Shown: in pieces, positions 18,945 to 28,052 of the stretch
Layout: every line of letters begins with the position of its first letter
How positions within the stretch are numbered: position 1 is the stretch's first letter
NCBI RefSeq assembly: GCF_965230735.1
Contig: NZ_OZ246016.1
Span: 2,852,001-2,916,000, forward strand
Length of the DNA: 64,000 bases
Source of the DNA: Motiliproteus sp965230735
GTDB lineage: Bacteria > Pseudomonadota > Gammaproteobacteria > Pseudomonadales > Balneatricaceae
Reading direction: 5' to 3'
Notes under the pieces: generated by a model
The model's database searches: none
Seen by the model: the letters and a program-made list of their open reading frames with translations, nothing else
What the model was told of the DNA's origin: nothing
Program-made: the position numbers and the translations under genes

Positions 18945-20035
18945 GCCGGATCAAGCTGAACCCTGAACAACTGCTCGACGAGCTGCAACAACGCGCCATC
19001 AATCTGGTGGACGGAATTCAGACCCTGCAGCATCTTGAGGCCGTTGAGGTGGGTCAGACCGAGCACCAGTGCATCTACACCGAAGACCGATTGCGACTAC
19101 TCTACTACCCGGCCCTCGACAATCCAGCCAAAGATCAGGCCGGCAACCCGATTCAAAGCAAGCGTCGCCCACTGCTGATCGTCTACGCACTGGTCAACCG
19201 CCCCTATATTCTTGATCTGCAGCCAGATCGCTCTCTGATCCGAGCCCTCACCAGCCGCGGACAACCGGTCTATCTGATCGACTGGGGTTATCCGGTCAGC
19301 ACCGATGCTTATCTGGATCTGGATGATTACATCAACGGCTATATCGACAACTGTGTCGAACAGGTCAACCTCCATGCCGGTGTTGATCGACCCAACCTGC
19401 TCGGTGTCTGCCAAGGTGGCGCTTTCAGCCTCTGCTACAGCGCCATCAATCCGGATCGAATCCAGAGTCTCACGACACTGGTCACCCCGGTGGATTTTCA
19501 TACCGACGATAATCTGCTCGGCTATCTGGCTAATCGGGTTGATCTCAATCTGGCCCGCCAGGCTAACGGCAATATCGATGGCGGGATGCTGACCCAGATC
19601 TACAAAGCGCTGATGCCAATGCGACTAGGGCTGCTGAAAGAATTGAGTATGCCGACCCAACTCGGTAGCCCGGAAGCGGCGCAGAACTTCCTGCGGATGG
19701 AGCGCTGGATCAATGACAGTCCCGACCTGGCAGGAACCGCCTGCTGCGAATTCGTCGACAAGTTCTACCAGAACAACCGCTTCGTCAACGGCGGACTCCA
19801 GATCGGCGACGAGACCGTCGAATTAAAAAACTACCAGGGACCGCTGCTTAACATTTTCGCTGCCCGGGACCATCTGGTCCCGCCGGCGGCATCGCGCGCC
19901 CTGGGCTCATTGACCGGCAGCCAACAGTATCAAGAGCACGAACTCAGCGGCGGCCATATCGGCGTTTTTGTCGGTCGGCACGCACAGCAACAGCTGCCGG
20001 ACCTTGTTTGCCAATGGTTACTTGAGCAAGGCTAA
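18941..20035 (+). CDS. phaC: Class III poly(R)-hydroxyalkanoate synthase subunit PhaC
   Basis: Polymerises hydroxyacyl-CoA into PHA granules. It has 364 aa, the short class III form. The lipase-like box is GVCQGG with nucleophile Cys157. Asp310 (AARDHLVPP) and His339 (SGGHIGVFVG) complete the triad, and the spacing equals that of the Allochromatium enzyme (149/302/331). YLIDWGYP is another synthase signature. It is coupled to phaE by a 4-bp overlap. Supply genes phaA and phaB are not in the window. Confidence 0.95.
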   Translation: MSRIKLNPEQLLDELQQRAINLVDGIQTLQHLEAVEVGQTEHQCIYTEDRLRLLYYPALDNPAKDQAGNPIQSKRRPLLIVYALVNRPYILDLQPDRSLIRALTSRGQPVYLIDWGYPVSTDAYLDLDDYINGYIDNCVEQVNLHAGVDRPNLLGVCQGGAFSLCYSAINPDRIQSLTTLVTPVDFHTDDNLLGYLANRVDLNLARQANGNIDGGMLTQIYKALMPMRLGLLKELSMPTQLGSPEAAQNFLRMERWINDSPDLAGTACCEFVDKFYQNNRFVNGGLQIGDETVELKNYQGPLLNIFAARDHLVPPAASRALGSLTGSQQYQEHELSGGHIGVFVGRHAQQQLPDLVCQWLLEQG

Positions 20036-20073
20036 TCCACCCCGCCGCTCACCCGGTTGATTCCAACACGCAC

Positions 20074-20110
20074 AAAAAAGCCCTTGCGATGGTCTCAACA
20101 AGGGCTTTAA
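20074..20110. terminator. Bidirectional terminator between phaC and phaR
   Basis: The arms AAAGCCCTTG and CAAGGGCTTT surround a short loop. An A run precedes them and a T-rich tail follows, so the hairpin can end transcription of phaEC on plus and of phaR on minus. Confidence 0.8.
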
Positions 20111-20130
20111 TTCAAGGTTTTGAGTCTGAC

Positions 20131-20640
20131 TCAAGCGCCCGACTTATCCTCTTTATCGTTACTGCCTTTTGCAGCGGATTTTGGATCGACGGCAGCCTGG
20201 GCGGCCTTGGCCTCCTCTTCAGAACCCGGGGTGAACATGTTCCACATCGCCATATTGCTGCCAGCGATGGTGTTCATCATCTTCAGCGGGTTGGTGGCGT
20301 CGATCATCGATTCCATCTGGGCACGGATTCGATCCTGTTGCGCCAGAAATACACTGATACTTTGCTCCAGATACTGGCCCATCATGCCGGCCATGCTGTC
20401 GCCATAGAAACGGATCAATTGCTGCAGGACCTGATTGGTCAGCATACCGGAGCCTTCGCCTTCCTGCTCACTGATAATCTGCAACAGAATATTACGGGTC
20501 AGATCCTTACCGGTTTTGGAATCCTGGACCTGGAAGGGGACGTTTTCGAGCACCAGCTCGCGAACATCGTCTAGGGTGATGTAACAACTACGGGAAGTGT
20601 CGTAGAGACGGCGGTTGGTATATTTGCGCAGAATTCTCAA
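20131..20640 (-). CDS. phaR: PHA synthesis repressor PhaR
   Basis: A 169-aa protein that in relatives binds PHA and the phasin and phaR promoters, repressing until granules form. The PhaR DNA-binding N-terminus is clear (ILRKYTNRRLYDTSRSCYIT, then LDDVRELV). Two PHB-accumulation regulatory repeats follow, to about residue 120. The C-terminus is Ala/Lys/Asp-rich. The only start that keeps the conserved N-terminus is a TTG at 20640. AGAGGAA lies about nine bases upstream of it. Confidence 0.93.
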   Translation of the reverse strand: MRILRKYTNRRLYDTSRSCYITLDDVRELVLENVPFQVQDSKTGKDLTRNILLQIISEQEGEGSGMLTNQVLQQLIRFYGDSMAGMMGQYLEQSISVFLAQQDRIRAQMESMIDATNPLKMMNTIAGSNMAMWNMFTPGSEEEAKAAQAAVDPKSAAKGSNDKEDKSGA

Positions 20641-20678
20641 GCTTACATTTCCTCTGTTAACCAGCCGGCCCGGAAGGC

Positions 20679-20948
20679 TCAGCCTTTGTCTTTTTTGTTC
20701 TCGGTTGAGTTGTCAGTTTTGCCATCAAAAGGGTTGTAGCCGCTCATCAATTGCATCAGCAGCCGCTGCATCGGTTCAATCGAACCGCCGGTATAGAGTT
20801 TCATCATGGACGTCGGGTCAAAGCCTTCGGACTCGATATTTTCTCTAACCTTGGCCAGCATCTCCTGCTGCAACTCCTGAACATCAGGCCAGCCCAGCAC
20901 ACGCCGAAGCTCTTCGGGAGTTATATCCAGATCGATTCTGAATTTCAT
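20679..20948 (-). CDS. DUF6489 family small protein
   Basis: An 89-aa soluble protein beginning MKFRIDLDITPEELRRVLGWPDV, which resembles the DUF6489 family. It carries no signal peptide or membrane segment and ends in a charged NSTENKKDKG tail. A good AAGGAG site precedes the ATG. It lies 38 bp upstream of phaR on the same strand, so the two are probably co-transcribed. By position and by its amphipathic middle (PMQRLLMQLMSGYNPF) it could be a granule-associated or phasin-like factor, but that is inference. Confidence 0.75.
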   Translation of the reverse strand: MKFRIDLDITPEELRRVLGWPDVQELQQEMLAKVRENIESEGFDPTSMMKLYTGGSIEPMQRLLMQLMSGYNPFDGKTDNSTENKKDKG

Positions 20949-21010
20949 AGACAGGCTCCTTGAGGGCTTTTTTGTGCACCTGCTTTAATCTTATACCAAT
21001 CTTTAGGTCT
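20949..21010 (-). promoter_or_regulatory. Possible promoter of the DUF6489-phaR unit
   Basis: On the minus strand TTGGTC and TAAGAT are separated by 17 bp, a plausible -35/-10 pair, upstream of the AAGGAG site. The 5-bp word TTGGT is repeated in it, and GGTCTGACC is a short palindrome. No experiment or consensus match beyond this is available. Confidence 0.35.
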
Positions 21011-21121
21011 GACCAATACAGCAGAAAAAACTTGAAGACCCAGTTTTAAGGATAGCAACAAAAAATAATTTATCTCTTTAGAATCAAAGCACTGACAAAT
21101 ACATGCCCAGGATCTCCAATG

Positions 21122-22297
21122 TCACCCCGAAAAGTCCGGTGCTTCTTCCGGCAAGCGAATCCATCGCCAGGCCACTAACCAACCTATTAATGCCGCGCCC
21201 GCAGCAAACGCAAACATCACTTCTCCACCGTATTGATGCCAAACCAGGCCGCTGCCGAATGCCCCCAACGCACCTCCGACACCGAAACCGAAACTGCTGT
21301 AAAGCGCCTGACCCTGTCCTTGAATTCGAGGCGGGAAAAAGCGTTGCACCAATGCAATTCCAGCGGCATGAAGACAACCGAAGGTTACTGCGTGAAGACA
21401 TTGCGCCAACAGTAGAATCCAAAGCTGATCCGGAAACAGCGCGATCAGCGTCCAGCGCAGAGCACAGGTCAACATACCCAGCTGCACCATCAGCGCCAGC
21501 CCGGTCCAGCGCAGCAGTTGCGGCATCACCACAAACAGCAACACCTCAGCCACCACGCCCAACGCCCACAGCAAACCAATCTGACTCTTGTCGTAGCCCT
21601 GCTCGCTCATATAGATCGAGTAGAAGCTGTAATAGGGCCCGTGGCTAAGTTGAATCAGCAGGCAGACGATAAAGAAACTCAGTACCTCAGGGCGACGCAG
21701 GATCGGCCAGAAGCCATGACTATCAAGACTCTCCGGTTGCTGCGACGGTTCAATAGGCCGAACCCAGAGCGCCGACAACCACACCAGCAACATCAGCCCC
21801 CACAGAATCGGTACCAGCGCAGCAATCGAGATCCGATCAAATACCCAGCCCAACCCGACCACGGTCAGGATGAAACCGATCGAACCCCATAACCGGATTC
21901 GGCTGTAGCTATGGCGCTGGGTCCCCAGCGCATGCAAGGTGATGACCTCGAACTGCGGCAGCACCGCATTCCAGAAGAAGCTGAATGCAAAGATCAGCAA
22001 CAGCCACGGCCAGAACCCTTCGGCCCAGAAGGCGGCGCTGAACACCACCAAGGTCATCAGTGCACCGGTACGAATGATACGTAAGCGCTGACCGGTGCGA
22101 TCGGCCAGCCAGCCCCAGAGATTCGGCGCGACAATGCGGGTACCCATCAGCACCGCCATCAGCGTGCCGATGGCGACCTCATCGAAGCCTTCAGATTGAA
22201 GAAACAGGCCCCAATACGGCGCGATCGCGCCGAGCATGGCGAAGTAGAACAGATAGAAGGTCGACAGGCGCCAGTAGTCCGCACGCGGCAGCGACAT
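21122..22297 (-). CDS. MFS transporter, phenylpropionate/nucleoside-permease-like
   Basis: A 391-aa integral membrane protein with about twelve hydrophobic segments. The N-terminus RLSTFYLFYFAMLGAIAPYW and the motif LWGWLADRTGQRLRI between helices 2 and 3 resemble the MFS_1-like group that includes HcaT-type permeases. It lies 14 bp after aroC on the same strand, so it may be carried on the aroC transcript. The substrate cannot be read from the sequence. Confidence 0.8.
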   Translation of the reverse strand: MSLPRADYWRLSTFYLFYFAMLGAIAPYWGLFLQSEGFDEVAIGTLMAVLMGTRIVAPNLWGWLADRTGQRLRIIRTGALMTLVVFSAAFWAEGFWPWLLLIFAFSFFWNAVLPQFEVITLHALGTQRHSYSRIRLWGSIGFILTVVGLGWVFDRISIAALVPILWGLMLLVWLSALWVRPIEPSQQPESLDSHGFWPILRRPEVLSFFIVCLLIQLSHGPYYSFYSIYMSEQGYDKSQIGLLWALGVVAEVLLFVVMPQLLRWTGLALMVQLGMLTCALRWTLIALFPDQLWILLLAQCLHAVTFGCLHAAGIALVQRFFPPRIQGQGQALYSSFGFGVGGALGAFGSGLVWHQYGGEVMFAFAAGAALIGWLVAWRWIRLPEEAPDFSG

Positions 22298-22311
22298 ACG
22301 ACCTCCGAAGA

Positions 22312-23406
22312 TCAGGCCTGGGCAGGAATAACCGGCACGTCGGCGTTTACGTCCGCATTCTGGCCCCGATGGCGCAGCAGGTGATCCAGCAGCGTGATCG
22401 CCATCATCGCCTCGGCGATCGGCGTTGCGCGGATACCGACACAGGGGTCATGACGTCCCTGGGTCACCACCTCAATCGGCTGACCATTACTGTCGATGCT
22501 GCGTCCCGGCAGACGCAGACTGGAGGTTGGTTTCAACGCCAGATGGGCGACGATATCCTGACCACTGGAGATACCGCCCAGCACACCGCCGGCATGGTTC
22601 GACAGGAAGCCTTCCGGCGTCATCTCGTCACGATGCTCAGTGCCCTTCTGCTCGACCACGGCAAAGCCGTCGCCGATCTCTACACCCTTAACGGCGTTGA
22701 TGCTCATCAGCGAGTGGGCCAGCTCGGCATCGAGTCGGTCGAAGATCGGTTCACCCAAGCCAACCGGCACGCCGGAGGCGACCACCGAGATCTTGGCGCC
22801 GATCGAGTTGCCCTCTTTGCGCAGTGCATCCATGTAGTCTTCCATCTCCTTCACCTTGGCGGCGTCGGGACAGAAGAAAGGGTTTTGATGCACCTGATTC
22901 CAATCGTGGGACTCGACCTTGATCGGACCCAGCTGTGACAGGAAACCACGGACCTGAACGCCCAGCCCGGCCAAGGCCTTCTTGGCGATCGCCCCGGCGG
23001 CTACCCGCATCGCGGTTTCACGGGCCGACGAGCGGCCACCACCACGGTAATCACGGATACCGTACTTCTGCTGATAGACGTAATCGGCATGGGCCGGACG
23101 GAAGGTGTCCTTGATATTGGAGTAGTCCTTGGAGCGCTGATCGGTATTTTCGATCAACAACCCGATCGGTGTTCCGGTGGTCTTGCCCTCGAACACACCC
23201 GACAGGATTTTCACTTCGTCGGCTTCGCGACGCTGGGTCGTGTGGCGCGAAGTACCGGGCTTGCGGCGGTCCAGGTCGGCCTGCAGGTCAGCCTCGGTCA
23301 ATTCAATCCAGGGAGGACAGCCATCGACGATGCAGCCCAAGGCCAGGCCATGGCTCTCGCCGAAGGTGGTGACGGTGAAAAGTTTACCGATACTGTTGCC
23401 AGACAT
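22312..23406 (-). CDS. aroC: Chorismate synthase
   Basis: Final shikimate-pathway enzyme, converting EPSP to chorismate with reduced FMN as cofactor. It has 364 aa. Signatures include GESHGLALGCIVDGCPPW, the RDYRGGGRSSARETAMRVAAG stretch (YRGGGRSSARETAMR) and ALKPTSSLRLPGRSID. It sits 51 bp downstream of prmB, an order seen in many gammaproteobacteria. Confidence 0.97.
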   Translation of the reverse strand: MSGNSIGKLFTVTTFGESHGLALGCIVDGCPPWIELTEADLQADLDRRKPGTSRHTTQRREADEVKILSGVFEGKTTGTPIGLLIENTDQRSKDYSNIKDTFRPAHADYVYQQKYGIRDYRGGGRSSARETAMRVAAGAIAKKALAGLGVQVRGFLSQLGPIKVESHDWNQVHQNPFFCPDAAKVKEMEDYMDALRKEGNSIGAKISVVASGVPVGLGEPIFDRLDAELAHSLMSINAVKGVEIGDGFAVVEQKGTEHRDEMTPEGFLSNHAGGVLGGISSGQDIVAHLALKPTSSLRLPGRSIDSNGQPIEVVTQGRHDPCVGIRATPIAEAMMAITLLDHLLRHRGQNADVNADVPVIPAQA

Positions 23407-23457
23407 CTTTTACTCCGATTGCCGCTGAAAGCGGTCAAAAACAAATTCGATAATAGG

Positions 23458-24393
23458 TTAACGACCCGTGACCGGCTCCAGGGTTGCGGCCAGCTGTCTC
23501 AGGTCATAGGCGGTGATCATGAAAATCCCGTTACCGCCTTCGGGCAGTTCGGCCCAGATAAAGGGTGCTTCGGGCAACTGCTGGCGCAACGCCACTTCCG
23601 AGTTGCCCACCTCAACCACCAACAGACCGTCATCGCTCAGATAGTCACCGGCCTGGGCCAGGATTCGATAGCAGATATCCAACCCGTCGGTTCCGGACAC
23701 CAACCCCAGTTCGGGCTCATGCTGGTACTCGGCCGGCATCGATGCAAAATCCTGCTGGTCCACGTAGGGCGGATTGCTGACGATCAATTGGTACTGCTGC
23801 TTCGGCTCCAGTGTATCAAACAGATCCGACTGCAGCGCCCGGGCACGGGACTGCAATCCATGGCGTTCAATATTGCTGCGACAGACCGCCAGTGCATCGT
23901 CCGACAGATCCAGCAGATCCACCTGTGCCTGTTCAAACAGCTGCGAGCAGGCCAGACCGATACAGCCGCTGCCGGTACACAGGTCCAGCACTCGCTCGAC
24001 CTCAACCCCATCGAGCCAGGGCGCAAACCCCTGCTGGATCAGCTGCGCGATCGGCGAGCGCGGCACCAGCACCCGCTTATCGACATTGAACGGCATACCG
24101 CAGAACCAGGCTTCTCCGATCAGATAGGGAGCCGGCACCCGCTCGTTAATGCGGCGCTGGAACAGATCCAACAGCTGCTGTTTCTCGCTATTGAGCAGTC
24201 GGGCATCCAGCGCTTCGCGACTGACGTCCCAAGGCAGACCGGCCGCAAACAACACCAGCTGCACGGCCTCGTCCCAGGCGTTATCGGTACCGTGACCGTA
24301 ATAGAGACCGGCACGCTGAAAACGGCTGACGCCGAGACGGATAAAATCCCGCAGGCTGTGAAGTTCCTGGATGGCCGGATCGTTGGCACTCAT
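23458..24393 (-). CDS. prmB: Release factor/ribosomal protein L3 glutamine methyltransferase
   Basis: SAM-dependent N5-glutamine methyltransferase, 311 aa. The SAM motif VLDLCTGSGCIGLAC and the catalytic IVSNPPYVDQQD are present. The N-terminal RFQRAGLYYGHGTDNAWDEA favours PrmB (ribosomal protein L3) over PrmC, as does the position next to aroC. Confidence 0.94.
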   Translation of the reverse strand: MSANDPAIQELHSLRDFIRLGVSRFQRAGLYYGHGTDNAWDEAVQLVLFAAGLPWDVSREALDARLLNSEKQQLLDLFQRRINERVPAPYLIGEAWFCGMPFNVDKRVLVPRSPIAQLIQQGFAPWLDGVEVERVLDLCTGSGCIGLACSQLFEQAQVDLLDLSDDALAVCRSNIERHGLQSRARALQSDLFDTLEPKQQYQLIVSNPPYVDQQDFASMPAEYQHEPELGLVSGTDGLDICYRILAQAGDYLSDDGLLVVEVGNSEVALRQQLPEAPFIWAELPEGGNGIFMITAYDLRQLAATLEPVTGR

Positions 24394-24583
24394 AGTCGGT
24401 TACCGCAATTACACTTCGCAGCCGCTCAGCGCCCGCATTTCAAAGGGGCACTATCTTAATGAATCCGATACCAAATCGCCATTCGCTCAGAGGTCATAAG
24501 CACCCCACGACGGAACACCTCGACCTCGCTCGGTCTAAACTTAAGTCACCCGTACTGGAACCCGAGGTCAGTAGGAGCCTGTG

Positions 24584-25396
24584 ATGAAATCTGCTTCGAC
24601 TTACCGGGCCCGCCAACCGGATCGGCACGGCCTGATCGATTATCCGGATGAAGAGAACCGCACCTGGCAGCAGTTGATGGAACGGCAACTGCCGATTCTT
24701 CCCGGTCGCGCCTGTCCCGAATACCTCGACGGTCTGGAGCGGTTGCAGCTGCCGGTCGACCGCATTCCTCAGCTACCGGAGGTCAACCGGGTGCTGGAAC
24801 GCTGCAGCGGCTGGCAGGTCAGCCCGGTGCCGGCACTGATCTCGTTCGACAAGTTCTTCGAGTTGCTGGCCAATCAGCGCTTTCCGGTGGCAACCTTTAT
24901 TCGCCGGGCCGACGAGATCGACTACCTACAGGAACCGGACATCTACCACGAGATCTTCGGTCACTGCCCGATGTTGACCCACCCCCGCTTTGCCGAATTC
25001 ACCCAAACCTACGGTCGTCTCGGCGCCAAGGCTAACCCGCAACAGCGTGCCTTTCTGGCCCGGTTATACTGGCTGACGGTGGAGTTTGGTCTAATCCGTA
25101 CCGACGACGGCATCCGTATCTACGGCGGCGGCATCCTGTCATCCCATGCCGAGACCCTCTACTGCCTGGAGCAACCGCATCCCGACCCCGAAGCTCGGCC
25201 TATCCACCAGGACTTTGATCTGCAGACCGTACTGCGGACCCCTTATCGTATCGATATCCTGCAGCCGATCTACTTCGTCATCAACAATCTGGACACGCTC
25301 TGGCAACTGGCCAGACGCAATCTGCTCGACGATGTTGCCAAAGCGCAACAGCGAGGTTTGTTGGCGCCGTTGTTTGAGCCGGTCAAGGCCAGTTGA
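24584..25396 (+). CDS. phhA: Phenylalanine 4-monooxygenase
   Basis: Iron- and tetrahydropterin-dependent hydroxylase that makes tyrosine from phenylalanine. It has 270 aa, as is usual in bacteria. The iron ligands are His122 and His127 (YHEIFGHCPML) and Glu167 (YWLTVEFGLI). The ATG at 24584 was chosen over the GTG just before it because AGGAG then sits six bases upstream. The pterin-recycling dehydratase phhB is not next to it. It starts a Phe/Tyr degradation region, with hpd convergent downstream. Confidence 0.95.
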   Translation: MKSASTYRARQPDRHGLIDYPDEENRTWQQLMERQLPILPGRACPEYLDGLERLQLPVDRIPQLPEVNRVLERCSGWQVSPVPALISFDKFFELLANQRFPVATFIRRADEIDYLQEPDIYHEIFGHCPMLTHPRFAEFTQTYGRLGAKANPQQRAFLARLYWLTVEFGLIRTDDGIRIYGGGILSSHAETLYCLEQPHPDPEARPIHQDFDLQTVLRTPYRIDILQPIYFVINNLDTLWQLARRNLLDDVAKAQQRGLLAPLFEPVKAS

Positions 25397-25429
25397 TAGG
25401 CGCACTGACAGCCGGCAGGGTTGGGTGGA

Positions 25430-26503
25430 TCATTTCTCCGCGATCACGCCCCGACGCAGCTGATCCAGCTCGATCGAATCAAACAATGCCTGGAAATTGC
25501 CCTCGCCGAATCCCTGATTGCCCTTACGCTGGATAATCTCGAAGAAGATCGGTCCGATCACCGTATCGGTGAAGATCTGCAGCAACAGATCCTCATCGAT
25601 CTTATCCAAGGCTTCGCCGTCGATCAGTATCCGGTTACGCCGCAGCCGTTCCAGGTCTTCACCATGCCCCGGCAGACGGCTATCAATGGCTGCGAAATAG
25701 GTATCCGGCGTGTCCATAAAACTGACTCCGCGGGCGCGCAGCTGCTCGACGCTGGCGTAGATATCATCACTGGCCAGGGCGATATGCTGAATACCCTCAC
25801 CGTTGTGTTGACGCAGATACTCGGCGATCTGACTCTGATCGTCGCTGGATTCATTGATCGGAATCCGGATCTTGCCGCAGGGACTGGTCATCGCCCGTGA
25901 ATGCAGGCCGGTCAGTTTTCCTTTGATATCGAAATAGCGGATCTGGCGGAAGTTAAAATACTGCTGATAGAAGCTGGCCCATAGGTCCATATGGCCGCGC
26001 TCGACATTATGGGTCAGGTGGTCAATCAACGTCAGTCCGGCGCCAACCGGATGCTGATCGACCCCGTCGATCGGGACGAAATCGATATCATAAATATCCC
26101 CTCGGTCACCGTAACGATCCACCAGATAGATCAACGATCCCCCGATTCCCTCAATGGCCGGAATACAGAGCTCCATCGGTCCGGCACCGGACTCAACCGT
26201 CCGCAGTCCCTGCTGGGTCAGTTGCTCGATCGCCTTGGCCGCGTCCTTGACTCGGAATGCGATCGCATTGGCACTGGGGCCGTGACGCAGGCTGAAGCGA
26301 GCCGGTTGACCTTGATGCTCTGCGTTCAGAATAAAATTGATATCTCCCTGCCGATAGAGCGTCACCGCCTTGCTGCGATGCTGAGCGATAGCGGTAAAGC
26401 CCAGCTGCTCAAACAGTCGGGCCAGTTGCTGTGGATCGGCGGAGCTGTACTCGACAAATTCGAACCCGTCGGTACCCATCGGGTTTTCCCAAAGTTCAGT
26501 CAT
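25430..26503 (-). CDS. hpd: 4-hydroxyphenylpyruvate dioxygenase
   Basis: Converts 4-hydroxyphenylpyruvate to homogentisate. It has 357 aa, with two tandem VOC barrels. The Fe(II) facial triad is visible: His162 (LIDHLTHNV), His240 (GIQHIALASDD) and Glu322 (IFFEIIQRKGNQGFGEGNF). It is convergent with phhA and lies upstream of the VOC protein and maiA on the minus strand in a degradation cluster. Confidence 0.96.
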   Translation of the reverse strand: MTELWENPMGTDGFEFVEYSSADPQQLARLFEQLGFTAIAQHRSKAVTLYRQGDINFILNAEHQGQPARFSLRHGPSANAIAFRVKDAAKAIEQLTQQGLRTVESGAGPMELCIPAIEGIGGSLIYLVDRYGDRGDIYDIDFVPIDGVDQHPVGAGLTLIDHLTHNVERGHMDLWASFYQQYFNFRQIRYFDIKGKLTGLHSRAMTSPCGKIRIPINESSDDQSQIAEYLRQHNGEGIQHIALASDDIYASVEQLRARGVSFMDTPDTYFAAIDSRLPGHGEDLERLRRNRILIDGEALDKIDEDLLLQIFTDTVIGPIFFEIIQRKGNQGFGEGNFQALFDSIELDQLRRGVIAEK

Positions 26504-26569
26504 GTTGTGCTCTCCTGTGTTCCAACCCCGGTTATCAATTCAAAACCCGCGTTTCGTTAATAGATCGCT

Positions 26570-27106
26570 TTACTCAAACTCCTGCTGATGCAGCCACTGG
26601 GCGTGTCGGGGTGCCTTCTTAGTCTGCGACCACTCCTCAAGCATCAAGGGCGCGACCCGTTTGAGTTCATCCAGCTGTTCTTGGGTGCCGGTGCGGCAGG
26701 TCAGCTCCAATCGATGGCCATTGGGATCGAAGAAATAGATCGAGCGGATAATGCCGTGCTCGACCGGCCCCAGCACCTCCAGTCCTTGCTGCTCCAACTC
26801 GGTTTTGGCCGCCAGCAATGCGGTCTCATCGCCCACTTCAAAGGCGATGTGCTGGCACCAGGCCGGGGTGTTCGGGTCGCGCCCCATGGGCGGCTGGGTC
26901 GGCAGTTCGAAAAACGCCAGAATATTGCCCTGACCGGCATCCAGAAAAACGTGCATGTAGGGGTCCGGCTCTTTGGTTGAAGGAACCCGGTCCTCGGCGA
27001 TGGCCACCAGAAACTCCATTCCCAGGGTTTGCTGGTAGAAAGCCACCGTCTCTTTGGCATCGTTGCAGCGATAAGCCACATGGTGGATCTGTTTCAGTTC
27101 GATCAA
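26570..27106 (-). CDS. Single-domain VOC family protein (glyoxalase/dioxygenase superfamily)
   Basis: A 178-aa protein with the paired beta-alpha-beta-beta-beta pattern of the vicinal oxygen chelate fold. Four likely metal ligands can be read: His9 (IHHVAYR), Glu67 (FFELP), His86 (CQHIAFEV) and Glu134 (HRLELTC). This is a glyoxalase-I-like set rather than the His-His-Glu set of extradiol dioxygenases. It lies between maiA and hpd, where a homogentisate-related step would be expected. Its reaction is unknown. Confidence 0.8.
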   Translation of the reverse strand: MIELKQIHHVAYRCNDAKETVAFYQQTLGMEFLVAIAEDRVPSTKEPDPYMHVFLDAGQGNILAFFELPTQPPMGRDPNTPAWCQHIAFEVGDETALLAAKTELEQQGLEVLGPVEHGIIRSIYFFDPNGHRLELTCRTGTQEQLDELKRVAPLMLEEWSQTKKAPRHAQWLHQQEFE

Positions 27107-27260
27107 AACGAAGCCCTCCTAGTCTTGCCCGCTTGCCCGTCGATCCGGCTCTAAAACATTTGCACAGCACTAACGCAGCGCTGTCCCATTGCACCTCGCA
27201 AGCCAGCCCTCTGTAGGGTTAGAGCACAAGCCGTCCAGGCAGTTCGGCTACCCAACCCCG

Positions 27261-27920
27261 TCAGGCGGCATCGGGTTGCTGCTCCGGTGCCGCCTGGTGA
27301 AAAGCCTCCAACGACATGCAGTGCTGTTCGATCTCCAGCAACCGAGGCAACGACGACAAGTCCAGCTCATAGCGATGGGCGTTATAGAGCTGAGGAATCA
27401 ACAACAGGTCGGCCAGGCTGACCGAATCCCCCACACAGAACCGTCCCTTCGAGCACCAATTCTGCGGCGCCCGCGTCAGCATGGCGTCAAACTCGCCCAG
27501 CCCCAGCTGCAACCAGTGTCGGTACCAGTGCGCATTCTGGTCACTGTCATGCCCGCCCCAATCGCTCAGGTAACGCAGCACCCGCAAGTTATTCAACGGA
27601 TGGATATCGCAGCCGATCAGTTGCGCCAGCGATCGAACCCAGGCCCGCCCTTCAGCAGATTGCGGGAGTAACGGCGGCTCCGGATAACGTTCATCCAGGT
27701 ACTCGATAATCGCCAACGACTGAGTCAGCACCCACCCGTCGTCGAGCTGTAGCGCCGGTAGTCGATGCTGCGGATTAAGCCGATGGTAGTGCTCGCCGAA
27801 CTGCTCCCCGCCGTTTTTCAGCAGATGAACCGGCACCAATTGATAGTCGAGCTGTTTCAAATTCAGGGCGATCCGCACCCGGTAGGCCGCCGAGGATCGC
27901 CAATACGAATAGAGTTTCAT
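27261..27920 (-). CDS. maiA: Maleylacetoacetate isomerase (zeta-class GST)
   Basis: Glutathione-dependent isomerase turning maleylacetoacetate into fumarylacetoacetate. It has 219 aa from the ATG at 27918-27920. A longer frame begins at 27950 but adds residues unlike the family. The zeta-class active-site motif is YSYWRSSAAYRVRIALN. LPALQLDDGWVLTQSLAIIEYLDE and the C-terminal SLADLLLIPQLYNA also fit. It is divergent from the fumarylacetoacetase-family gene 132 bp away, so the two probably share a control region. Confidence 0.94.
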   Translation of the reverse strand: MKLYSYWRSSAAYRVRIALNLKQLDYQLVPVHLLKNGGEQFGEHYHRLNPQHRLPALQLDDGWVLTQSLAIIEYLDERYPEPPLLPQSAEGRAWVRSLAQLIGCDIHPLNNLRVLRYLSDWGGHDSDQNAHWYRHWLQLGLGEFDAMLTRAPQNWCSKGRFCVGDSVSLADLLLIPQLYNAHRYELDLSSLPRLLEIEQHCMSLEAFHQAAPEQQPDAA

Positions 27921-28052
27921 GATTGTCCGCCTGGCCAATATTTCGAACATTTTCAGGGTTCGACTACAGTTATTTTAGACAATCCAAAACGTCATTCCGG
28001 TTCTGATACCAACCGGATAGGTTCAACCGCCGTCAGAGCCCGGGAGTCCCCC

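Noticed and set aside
23089..24459. Plus-strand frame of 456 codons opposite aroC and prmB
   Set aside because: It crosses two well-supported minus-strand genes and has no family features.
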